Source: Gnetum montanum (lineage: Eukaryota > Streptophyta > Gnetopsida > Gnetales > Gnetaceae). From it: 64,000 nt of DNA. A program made the translations under genes and the position numbers. Location: positions 1,019,344 to 1,083,343 of the forward strand of contig MNCI01001919.1 of NCBI GenBank assembly GCA_015680685.1. The letters run 5' to 3'. The notes below the pieces were generated by a model. It saw nothing but the letters and a program-made list of their open reading frames with translations. It had not been told where the DNA came from and ran no database searches. Below, in pieces: positions 40,808 to 51,231 of the stretch (position 1 is its first letter; each line of letters begins with the position of its first letter).

Positions 40808-42345
40808 ATGAATCTCATCCATGCGAGCTCATCAACGAACAATGCAATAATAGCTTCAACACAGAAAACGGTTAACGACTATGAGGGTATGACAAAATCC
40901 CTTGACATAGAAGCTGAAAATATTACCGAAGATCCTCTAACCGAAACTCCCACCACCACACCTGATGGGGAAATTAAAATCCTAAAATTAAGCGCATTAT
41001 TAGAACCGCGTCTAGCTAGAGATATCGAAAACGTGCTTAGGGACAATATGAAAGCGTTCGCTTGGTCTTATACAGACATGCCCGGACTAGACCCTCGTAT
41101 CATCCAGCACAACATTATCCTTGATCCGAGACTAAGGCCAGTGAAACAGAAAGCAAGAAAGGTCAAGCCCGAGGTAGCGTTAGCAGTTTGTAGTGAGATT
41201 ACCAAGCTCTACCAAGCTGGTTTCATTAGGGCTGTTGATTACGCCGAGTGGGTGTCAAACATGGTTATAGTCCCAAAAAAAGAACGGAAGTATCCGCCTA
41301 TGCATCGACTTCCGAGACCTCAACATAGCAACCATAAAAGATGACTTCCCTTTACCTAGCATTGATCAATTAGTTGAATCAACCACTAGGCATGCCCTGC
41401 TATCTTTTATGGATGGGTTCTCAGGATATAACCAGATACGTATTAATCCAGAACACCAGCTCCGAACCACTTTTATGACACCTTGGGGAACCTTTTGTTA
41501 CACGATGATGCCTTTCGATCTCAAGAACGCTAGGGCCACATATCAAAGGGTGATGACATACATCTTCAGCGATTACATCTTACATTCGCTCAATGATTAC
41601 GTGGATGACATAGTTGTTAAATCAAAAACGTCAGAACAACATGTACAGGATCTTGACTTAGTGTTAAAACGTTGTCTAAAGTACGAACTAAGCCTTAACC
41701 CAAAGAAATGCGTCTTCGGCGTCAAGACAGGCAAACTGCTTGGATTCGTAACCTCAGAAGCAGGGATACGAGTAGACCCCGATAAGGTTAAGGCCATTAT
41801 AAACCTGAAGTCACCTACCAACCTAACCGAACTTCGAGGGTTACAAGGTTAATTACAGTTCATCAGGAGGTTCATAGAAAAATTGACAGAAAAACTAACA
41901 CCTATGAACCACCTACTACGCAAAAATGTCCATTTTGAATAGACCCCGCAATGCCAAGAAGCATTTGACAGCATTAAGACGGCACTCGCGCGACTACCCA
42001 CGGTGTACCCACCCAAAAATGACAAGCCATTTTACATCTACTGGCCACATCAGAATCATCAATCGCGTCTATGCTTTGCCAGAAACAAGATGACGGAACT
42101 GAAATCCTTGTATATTACTTGAGCCATGCATTATTTGCCCATGAAAAAAGATACAACGACGTAGAAAAGTCATGTTTAGCTTTAGTTTTCTCTTTAAAAA
42201 AATGGCGACATTATCTTTTCCAAAATTAGGCTAACATAATTTGCAAAGACAATGTACTCAAAGCTATAACTGGAAATATCTACGAATCAAGCAGGATAGC
42301 CCATTGGAAGGCCATCATAGCTGAGTTCGACCTACGCTACGTAGC
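40808..42345 (+). pseudogene. pol: Element C reverse transcriptase and RNase H
   Basis: The N-terminal segment has SLDIEAENITEDPLTETP and KQKARKVKPEV, as in B. RT motifs: VSNMVIVPKK, CIDFRDLN after a one-base frameshift near 41290-41300, FMDGFSGYNQI (41409), TPWGTFCYTMMPF and an intact YVDD (about 41600). A TAA at about 41850 and a TAG at about 41939 precede the RNase H part, which has a second frameshift near 42040 and then YYLSHAL, SCLALVFSLKKWRHYLF and a TAG at about 42227. The enzyme would copy the element RNA, but this copy cannot make it in one piece. The true start may lie at the acceptor-like sites near 40574 or 40723, because protein similarity to B extends upstream of the ATG at 40808. 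Confidence 0.9.
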
Positions 42346-42349
42346 ACAA

Positions 42350-44211
42350 TTGTCAGTCAAAGGCCAAGCCATAGCAAATCAAATGACTACATCACCAACA
42401 CAAGATCCAGGTACAATAGAACCCGAATTCCCAGACGAAAATGTAAATGCAATAGATACGGTGCCGGATAACTACGATGCTATTCTAAACTTCGATGGAG
42501 CATCCACCTCTCGAGGAGGAAGTGCTGCCGTTGTAATCACATACCCCTCTAGGGAAATTCAACCTTTTGCTTACCGCTTCAATTTTCATTGTACTAATAA
42601 CATAGTAGAGTATGAAGGCCTCCTTAGAGGTCTTGCGGCCGCACTAGCTTCCGACATTACATGGCTTGTAGTTAGAGGGGACTCACAACTAGTCGTAAAC
42701 CAAGTCACAGATGTCTATACATGTAAAGCGCCACACTTACAACCATACTGTGATTTGGCTAAACACCTACTTAAACGATTCGAAAGCGTCGACGTCCAAC
42801 ACGTCTCCAGGAATAACAATACCGTTGCAGACACATTAGCAACCTTGGCCTTAAACATATCTCCTAACATGTTTCACGCATTACCGAGCTCCGTAACCAG
42901 TTGTGCCGAGCCCATAACCAATACTCTCGACATGTTGCCAATCGCATCTGTCAGTACAACACACGCTAATGAATGGTACGATGACGTAAAAGAATACCTT
43001 CTGCGCGGCAAAATGCCACAACATTTAACAAACGCACAAAAGGATGCAGTATGCAAACGCTCTAGACAATACACACTAATAGGAGATACATTGTGTCGCC
43101 GATCCTACGAAGGCATACTGCTGACATACGTCAATAGTACCGAAGCCCAAATAATTGTTGAACAAGTACACGATGGAATATGCGGGGGACACATTGCACA
43201 GAAGGCAATGGAAACCAAAATAAGACGCTTAGGTTACTATTGGCCACACATGGAGTACGATTGTCTATCTAAGGTCAGAACATGTAGTACTTGTCAAAAA
43301 CACAGTAATCTAATCCATATCCCACCGAATGAGTTGCATACAACACAAATCACATGGCCGTCCCAGAAGTGGGGATTGGACCTTATAGGCCCGATAACAC
43401 CCACATCTTTTGCCGGGCATGGTTTTATCATAACAGCAACTGAATATTTCACGAAATGGGTAGAAGCTGCGCCCCTTCGAAAAACTACTTCTAAACACGT
43501 GTGCCACTTCATCCTCGAAAACATTGTGACCCGTTTTGGCATTCCCATGATAATCATCATTGACAATGGGCCACACTTTAGCAGTGCCGAGACAAAAACG
43601 TTTTGTAATAGTCTAGGGATCAAACATTCGTTTTCATCCCCTTACTATCCTCAGAGCAATGGGCAGGCGGAAGCAACAAATAAGACAATCATTACAATAC
43701 TCAAAAAGATGCTTGCCAAAAGCAAACGAAGATGGCACGAACAACTGGTGTATGCATTGTGGGCATACCGTACCATACATCGCACCTCGACGGGTAAAAC
43801 TCCATACAGTCTTGTTTACGGTTCAGAAGCTATTTTACCTTTGGAATTACAGGTACCATCTCTAAGGATCACGCTTTTCGGACTTCTCGACGATGAGCAA
43901 AACAATGATCTACGCATCATTGACCTGGACTCGGTGGAGGAGGAGCACGTACGCACACTCGATCAGATCGAATGGTACCAAAAATAACAACGACAACGAC
44001 ATCGACATGACGTTCATAAGCACCCCATCAAAGAAGGAGACCTCGTGCTTAAGGCTGTTCGAGAACACCTAGATAAGTTCTTAGTCAACTGGAAAGGACC
44101 TTACCTGGTCACCAAAGCATTCGACAACGGAGCATTCAAGCTAGCTGATATGGACGGAAAAGAATTTGCAAATCCAACCAATCACTTGTTCCTGAAACCG
44201 TTCTATACATA
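42350..44211 (+). pseudogene. int: Element C archaeal-type RNase H and integrase
   Basis: The frame 42350-43987 is open for 545 codons. LNFDGASTSRGGSAAVVI, NNIVEYEGLLRGL, GDSQLVVNQ and NNTVADTLATLAL define an archaeal-type RNase H, the hallmark of the Tat lineage. Integrase follows: the HHCC finger (43160-43310), the core with WGLDLIGPI, IIDNGPHF and NGQAEATNK (the D, D and E are all present), and TPYSLVYGSEAILPLE. A TAA at 43985 cuts the C-terminal part, which continues in frame to 44211 (DLVLKAVREHLDKF, NWKGPYLV, NHLFLKPFY). Apart from that stop the integrase looks sound. Confidence 0.92.
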
Positions 44212-44221
44212 ACTTTGAGCT

Positions 44222-44720
44222 CAGGTACAGATTAGTCCTAGAATCACGACTATAAACTGATACCACAGATTAGTCCTGGAATCACGACTATAAACTGATA
44301 CCACAGATTAGTCCTGGAATCACGACTATAAACTGATACCACAGATTAGTCCTGGAATCATGACTATAAATTGATACCATAGATAAGTCCTGGATTATGA
44401 CTATAAACTAATACCACAGAACAGTCTTGGGTTACAACTTAAAACTAACACCACCATTGTCCTGGCATCATGACAGTAAACTGATACCCCATAGTGCCCG
44501 CAATGACGATAAACTAGCATCCTTCTGGCATGATAGTAAAATGGCACCGTCACAACTGTCAGAGTTCACTAAGACTATAAACTAGTTTGCCTCTGCATGG
44601 TCCGCTAAGACTCGAAACTGGCAACGTACCGTCCGCCACAACGCTAAACGGGCAATGTCCAACGGGTTACGACATAAAACTAACCCATGATAGTCCGTCA
44701 AGACTGTAAACTGGCACGTT
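44222..44720 (+). repeat. Element C repeats after integrase
   Basis: Five good copies of a 38-bp unit (CAGATTAGTCCTGGAATCAC and on), then decaying copies with the core ACTATAAACTGATACC / TAAACTAGC. Position and core match 6440-6735 in element B. Confidence 0.88.
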
Positions 44721-45705
44721 CGTCTCTGACCCTTCACTCCACATCCATATTCATTCATCAGAATTATCCCATCCCTCATCGGCACACAATCTCATCAGCA
44801 TCGTCGACATTCACACTCAGTGCTCAGAATCGCCCTCAATATTTTTGTTCACTTGTAGTTGTTTAAATCTAAGCTCATTTATTCACTCATGATTTTCTTG
44901 TCTCCTTGGAGTTATGTTTGCAGGATGACGCTCAGTGGTGCTCGTATGAGAGTGCATTTCATCATAGGCAACAAGATGAGGCAATGTCCATTAATCCACC
45001 TTGCAAGACTGAATCAAACCGTTAACCCGTACATTCCCATTCCTCGAAAATTCCCCATCTGTTCACCAAACTATTGCACACTGCAAAACATTACAGCAGT
45101 TGTGATGCACAAAACACAATATTCGCACATGAGTACAAGAACAAACAGTTAAAAAAAAAATCGGGACCCTTGGCACTTCTCATACAAGCCCCAGGAGGGA
45201 AGGCATCGGCCCTGAAAATAGGTACTCATGTCGAAAGCAATTAAGAAACATCCGGTTGCATGGCTTTGGCCTTTCGCCTACAGTTTCCCCAAAGAAGGGT
45301 GCTGTTCTTCCAAAGGATGCAAAACATCACCCCGTGGCTTTGGCTTTGACAAAAAGCTCTCTTGAACACTAACCAAGAGCACTGTTTCGCCAAAGGACGC
45401 ACATCGTATGCCTGAATTCCGAGTCTGCCAAACAATGGCTATCGACGAGGACCGACATGCCACACACTTGAGCATTCCATTTCCCCAGCATGATCCCTCG
45501 GACAATCACTAATCCCCACAATCCCTTCTCTCATACCAGCTACCAATCTCGTCTTTTTCAATCCCACACACTACTAAACACGGTACGATGACGTCTAGTC
45601 AAGTGGCAAGGGACAAAGCTTTTATCAAGTTGCTTGTGGTGTTTTGCGCTTCTTTGTCGACGCTTCTCGGGTCGATTCCTCCAAGCGTCAACAAAGACGG
45701 GCCAA
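44721..45705 (+). other. Element C region before 3' LTR
   Basis: No gene recognised; short frames on both strands have no motif. The last bases before the LTR, ACAAAGACGGGCCAA, are the best candidate for a polypurine tract but are weak. Confidence 0.4.
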
Positions 45706-46903
45706 TGAAACACCACGAAACATTTCGAGTTTGGCGCTTGTCCAACAAGAAGCAGATCCCTGTGACCCTCAACGGCGTCGGCTACATTTGGAGTCACATA
45801 TGGCAATTTCGAGGACTGAAACACTTGATTTTTACCAAGTGTTGTGCCAGTGTCTACGCCCGGCGTAGACGCCCAGCATACACGCCTCACATGTACGCTC
45901 AGCAGGTGCAACAGGAGCAAGAATTGAAGCAAGTCGGCGGCCAGCATCCATCAGCGTATACGCCCCAGTGTATATGCCCAGCGTCCATCCAAGTTCACAC
46001 GCCCAGCAAGTCCAGCGTATACGCCCAGCGTATACGCTGGCCTGATGTAGCGTATATGCCCAGCGTATACCATATTTCTAAAATGTGCACGCCCGGTCGA
46101 CACGCCACGTGTCTCCCAACCCGATTTTCTCGGTAACCCTTCCCCTACAAAAGACCCAGTTTTCCGCATTTTTAAGGTCGGCAAAAAAAATTTACCAGAG
46201 CAGACCTAGAGCAATTACGCTGTAAAACCAGAGCTTGAAACCCTCACACGCTAGAAGTCCTGTACGCAAGCACAGTCTCTACGCTCCGCCTACCATGCAA
46301 ACCAGCAGCCTCCTTGCACCCACCGGGGCTTTGCGTTCGCCTTGTGTACACGCACAACTACGTTAAGACCGGTACCTCGAAAACTGTGTTCTTACAGCGT
46401 CATTGTTATAGTTTACATTCTGTTTACGCTCACATTGTTTACGCTGTTTACATTTGTCTATGCTGTTTAAACTTGTTTACGCTGTTTACGTTGCACTTAC
46501 ACTTTACGCTGTCTATGCTCTGTTTGCGCTATTTACGCTCTACGCCCTGTTTAAACACTGTTTACGCTTTACGCTCTGTCTACGCTGTCTATGCCCTATT
46601 CACATTGTTTACGTTGTACACGCCTCGTTTACGCTGATTACGCTGTCCACACTTGTTTACGCCTTGTTTTCACTGTTCGCTCGTTTTACGCCCGTTACAC
46701 AGTTTACGCTTAACCCAGCGTATAACACTTTGGTGGCGCTCGGGGAAATCCTTGTCTGATCCGCGTGCGGACCACCCAAGGCACCCTACCTTCATGCACT
46801 CCAGCTCGCCCTCAGGCGAAGGTAGGTTCATCTGTGCTCGTCCCGTGATCCCGCGGTCTCTGTTTTTCCTTCCAGCCGGGGACCGACGATTTCAGGCGGT
46901 ACA
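45706..46903 (+). repeat. Element C: 3' LTR (1198 bp)
   Basis: TGAAACACCACG...GGCGGTACA, matching the 5' LTR with scattered substitutions and an 80-90 bp loss of AGCGTATACGC-type units near 45860-45980. The TATA box has changed to TACAAAAG (46146-46153). Confidence 0.95.
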
Positions 46904-46908
46904 CTCAT
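46904..46908 (+). repeat. Target-site duplication of element C, right (CTCAT)
   Basis: Exact copy of 28891-28895. Confidence 0.93.
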
Positions 46909-48845
46909 TATAAAGATGGACATTTTGATCGCAATCGTGATTGAGGCTGAGACCGCAGAAGAGAAGGTAGCTGACACCATCATGGTGATGGTTCTCCTTC
47001 TTCTTCATCTTCATCATCTCCTTCAACCTCTCCTTCAATATTCGAATGTGGTCATAAAGAAAAAAGACCATGGGGATAAAAGGTAGGAAAAGTGGAAGTC
47101 ATAGATGAAACAACCAGGAAAGGGGATGAGGGCACTCTAGAGAGTCACGACATAGAAGAAGGGAGAGTAGGAAACAATGTAGGCATCATAGATACCATGG
47201 ATGAGATGATCATGATGAACCCCTCCTCACTACTTGAAGTATGTTGGGCATAATTGAGGCTGTTAGAATTCCAACAAGGCATTAGAAATATAGTAGGATC
47301 AAGATATTAGATATGAACAACATCCCATGATTTGAAGGGAGATACAATGCTAATCCTCAGAATCATTTACAAGCATTCCATGATGCGTGTGGCTTACAGA
47401 ACATAGAGAACAAATGGCAAAAACTTAAGTTGTTCCCACAGATATTAGTTAAAGAAGCAGAAAGCTAGTACCAGTCTTTAGAATTGGAATCCATTCATAG
47501 GTGGAGTACTATGTTAAAACTATTTAATGATAAGTACCAAACATACTACCAAGTGTCTAACTTGTGAAAGAAAATCCAAGGCTGGAAACAAGGAGGACAT
47601 GAACCCTTAGATGTTGCCATGGGCCAATACTATGCACTGTTACATCATTGTCCTGGCCATGGTTATTCACAAAGGGATCAACTACGCCATCTTGTGGATG
47701 GGCTTAGGCATGAAACGAGAAGAACCCTTGGAACTTATGCCTAAGGGAGACTATCCAAGCTTAGGTCCCATCAAATTCAAAGACTATTGGAGCAAGTTGC
47801 TAAGAAAGAAGGTGAGCTATAGAAGAGAGAAAGCGTAGAAGAGTATAACCGAGATCCTTCCCTCTAGAAGAGGGGAGTAAGATTTTGTGAGGATGAAGAA
47901 GAGTCACGACTTGAAGAGAAGGTGAATAGGAAAAATTTGCCTATCCAAAAGTTGACATCAGAAGTATCAGCAAAGGTAAACCAAATGTGGGATTCCATAG
48001 ATAATAGATTTCAAACCATTCTTAAAATAGTAGAGGAGTCTAGAGAGTAAGGTAGTAAAAAAACAAAAAAAAAAGAGGTTGAACATGCACGTATCAAGGG
48101 TAAGGGTAAAGTTGCCATCATTGAAGAGGTTGCGGATTTGGAAACAAACAATGATAGTGGATGTGAGATATGTCAATATGATCATCCTAACGGATGTTGC
48201 CCTGTAATCTCACATTTGCAAGAGTCTGGGATGTATACACTCAACCCATGATTAAACAAAAGGAAAACACCCTGAAGGTTACCTTATCCTCAAGGTAACC
48301 CAAGGAAGTTCCACCAACCCTTAACATATTATCCCAGTGGAACTCCACCACAACCGATTGAGCAATATCAACAGTGGTAGCATCCACAATCATGGAGAAT
48401 GCCATCACCAAGGCAATAGTATCTTTATCGGTAACCTAACTTGTATGGATATTACGTACAAAAGCCAAGCTCCCCACATGACTTTACTGGTCATGTCACT
48501 CCGTAACCTCACTACCAAGCCCACAAGTATTATGGGACTCCCTCTTCTAGAGGTGATATTTTGCAAGCATATCATCCTTCTCATTCGACGACATCTCTTC
48601 CACCAATAGCTCCACTACCACCTGCTCCTACGATGCAAGGTGAAATCCCTACTCAAATGTAGCAATGTAATGCCATGAGTGTTTTTAACTCTCAACCTTC
48701 TATTGGTTCCAATAACCACATGAAGAAAAGACTTTTCTTTAGAAATAATAGACGAACCAAGCCCTTGCAATCACAAGCAACTGAGATGCCTCAATATCAA
48801 TCAAAACTTCAAAGCCTTCTTCAACCCAATCACTGCACTCAACAC
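46909..48845 (+). pseudogene. gag: Element E gag, remainder after element C
   Basis: Resumes gag behind element C. The capsid domain (47300-47860) reads NPQNHLQAFHDACGLQN, KLKLFPQILVKEAES and HCPGHGYSQRDQLRHLVDGL across TAG/TGA stops and short frameshifts. A linker with many Lys and Glu (47880-48130), then CEICQYDHPNGCCPV (about 48160) as a Cys/His cluster, and a Pro/Tyr/Gln-rich tail to about 48830 follow. It provides the intact order that element A's gag lacks. Confidence 0.8.
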
Positions 48846-48847
48846 AT

Positions 48848-49335
48848 ATGGTAATGCTAACACATGCCGTCATCGATTTGATCAAAGCTGACCACCTTCC
48901 TAGGAAATTCTCTGATCCTGGGAGTCCTTTGATATACTTACAAATCGCTGGAAATGTGCCGTGCAAGGCTCTTTTGGATTTAGGTTCCGGTGTCAACTTG
49001 ATTTCTCAAGAAATGTACAAGGCCTGGACCTTGCCTCCATTGAAAAAGAGAAACATCTGTCTAGAGTTGGCCAACCAGTCCATCATTATCCCATTGGCAC
49101 TAGTGGAAGACATTGTTACCACTATTTGTGGGTGGTTGTACCCAGTTGACTTCCTAGTGATTTAGGTAAACAATAGTAAGGGGGACTTCCCAATCATAAT
49201 GGGAAGAGCATGGCTAAGCACCATCGATGCATGCCTAGGAATCCATGATGTTTCCCTAGAAATATCAAAGGAAAATACAAAGATCAAGAAGAAGAAGGTT
49301 CCATGCATCACATATAGTGACACAACGTGTAATTG
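48848..49335 (+). pseudogene. pro: Element E protease
   Basis: Aspartic protease of Athila type. ALLDLGSGVNLISQEMY carries the active-site Asp (about 48975). CLELANQSIIIPL and, after a TAG at 49163, FPIIMGRAWLSTIDAC give the later hallmark. It precedes RT after about 220 bases of degraded linker. Confidence 0.85.
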
Positions 49336-49559
49336 CATGTAGAGGTCATGGTTTGTAAAAATTTTAGCATTTCCTGCATGTAATCAGTGTGCACAGGTGA
49401 TTAACATACAAAGATGCCTGTATGTAGCATCCACATGACAAGAAGACACCCAATGGTTGATAGCTGATCAAGAAAGCAAGTCACTCATATGCATGGAACC
49501 AACTGAGGGTTTGACTTGTGCTTACATTGATAGCATAGATGCATTAGAGCAAGTCCACC

Positions 49560-49955
49560 NTAATAAATAAATGGTTGGAAGCCTTCGCTTGGTCATATCT
49601 CGAATTAACTAGAATAAATCCTAGGATATGCCAACATAGAATTTACACTGACCCCTCCATGAAGCCTCAAAGACAACTGTAGAGGCGATTGAACCCTAAG
49701 TTGAAGCAAGTAGTTAAGGAAGAAATAAAAAAACTTCTCAAGGCTTGGTTCATATACTCCATTGCTAATAGCGAATGGATTAGCCCCTTAGTTATTGTGC
49801 CTAAAAAGGGAGGCAAATGGAGGGTGTGCATAGATTTCAAGCTACTAAATATGGAAACATTTAAAGATCATTTTCCATTGCCATTTGTCGACCACGTCTT
49901 AGACACCATCGCAAGGCATCACTATTACAATTTCCTGGATGGATATAGCGGATAT
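49560..49955 (+). pseudogene. pol: Element E reverse transcriptase, first part
   Basis: Reads KPQRQL, LNPKLKQVVKEEIKKLLKA, WISPLVIVPKKGGKWRVCID and DHFPLPFVDHVLD, then YNFLDGYSGY, where solo LTR D interrupts it. A TAG is at about 49680 and an ambiguous base at 49560. Confidence 0.88.
49951..49955 (+). repeat. Target-site duplication of solo LTR D, left (GATAT)
   Basis: GATAT repeated exactly at 51227-51231. Confidence 0.92.
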
Positions 49956-51226
49956 TGTGCCGACCGAAATCGTCGATGCAAGGCTGGAACGTGACGAACA
50001 CCGAAAGAGATGCGGGCGGGCACAGTTGACCCCGCCTCCGCTTGAGGGCGAGCTGGAGTGTGCGAAGGCAGAGTGCCTTGAACGGTTCGCACGTGGATCA
50101 AACAAGGACTTCCCCGAGCGCCGCCGAGGCGTTATACGCTGGGTTATACGTGAACTAGGCGTAAGTAATGAATCAGGCGTGCGCGGCGTCAACAGCGTAA
50201 ACGGAAGTGAACATAGCGTGAGCGTGCGGGCGTGACAGCGTAGACCAAAATGAGCGCAGCGTGAGCGTGCAGGCGTGACAGCGTAAACAGAAATGAGCAC
50301 AGTGTGAGAGTACAGGCGTGGCAGCGTAAACAGTGAATGGATGCAGGGCGTAAACAGGACGACAGCGTGAACAGCGAGCGTATACAAACGGAAACGGAGC
50401 GAAAATGCAGGCGAGCGTGAACGAGGAGTGGGCCAAATTGACATAAAACTGTAAAAGAACTTGCAATAAATGTAAAAAATGGATTATAGAGTTAAAATGT
50501 TGTGCACCGGTCTAACGCAGTTGTGTAGGGACACAAGGCGGACGTAAAGCCCCGGTGGACAGAGGGATGCAGCTGGCGGACTCGGTGGGCGAAGCGCGGA
50601 CTGTGCTCAGCGTGCAGCGTGCAGGGCTTTCAGCGTGAGCGTGAGCGTGTGAGGGTTTCAGCAGCGTAATTGCTCTGGGTCGGCTCTGGTAAATTTTCGC
50701 GGACCTGGTAAATGCGGAAAATCGGGCTATTTATAGGGGTAGGGTTACCGGGAAAAGCGGATGGGGAGACACGTGGCGTATAGACCGGGCGTTACAATTT
50801 AGAAACTTGATATACGCTGGGCGTATACGTTACAACAGGCCGGCGTATACGCTGGGCGTGTACGCCGGGCGTATATGCCGAGTGTAGACGAATAGATGTT
50901 GGCGTATACACTGGGGCGTATACGCTGGGCGTATACGCCGAGGGGTGTCCACTTGCTTCAATTGTTGCTCTTCGGTGTAATCTTCATGTTGCCATTGGAA
51001 ATCCTGTCATCGAGCGTATGCCTCTGCTGCACCGGGGCATGAACGCTGGGCGTGAACGCTGTGCGTAGACGCTGGGCGTGAACGTTGGGCGTGAACGCTG
51101 TGCGTAGACGCTGGGGCGTACACGTTGGGCGTGAACGCTGGGCGTGAACGCTGGGGCGTGCACGCTGGGCGTAGACGCTGGGCGTAGACGCTGGCACAAT
51201 ACTTAAAAGATTTTTGTGGTGTTTCA
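49956..51226 (-). repeat. Solo LTR D (Tat-type, C-like family)
   Basis: Minus strand: starts TGAAACACCACAAAAATC at 51226 and ends CGGTCGGCACA at 49956. It is related to element C's LTR but clearly diverged. It has TATAAATAGCCC (minus, near 50730), GCGTATACGC clusters at 50815-50940 and GGCGTGAACGCTG clusters at 51035-51200. The flanking GATAT duplications and absence of internal DNA show LTR-LTR recombination after insertion. Confidence 0.93.
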
Positions 51227-51231
51227 GATAT
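51227..51231 (+). repeat. Target-site duplication of solo LTR D, right (GATAT)
   Basis: Exact copy of 49951-49955. Confidence 0.92.

Larger units (their letters stand above)
28896..46903 (+). mobile_element. Element C: complete 18-kb Tat/Ogre-type retrotransposon
   Basis: Two LTRs (1286 and 1198 bp), primer site, leader, gag, protease, antisense eight-exon gene, repeat array, RT, RNase H, archaeal-type RNase H, integrase and terminal repeats, flanked by CTCAT duplications. It is inserted in element E's gag. The archaeal-type RNase H between RNase H and integrase places it in the Tat lineage. RT and gag carry stops and frameshifts, so this copy cannot encode its own full pol. Confidence 0.93.

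Noticed and set aside
43294-43623. Minus-strand frame within integrase of C
   Set aside because: Shadow of the integrase coding strand; all integrase motifs are on the plus strand.
45588-46136. 182-codon plus-strand frame overlapping the C 3' LTR
   Set aside because: It runs across the LTR boundary and through AGCGTATACGC repeats; homologous frames in the 5' LTR are open only in part; no motifs.
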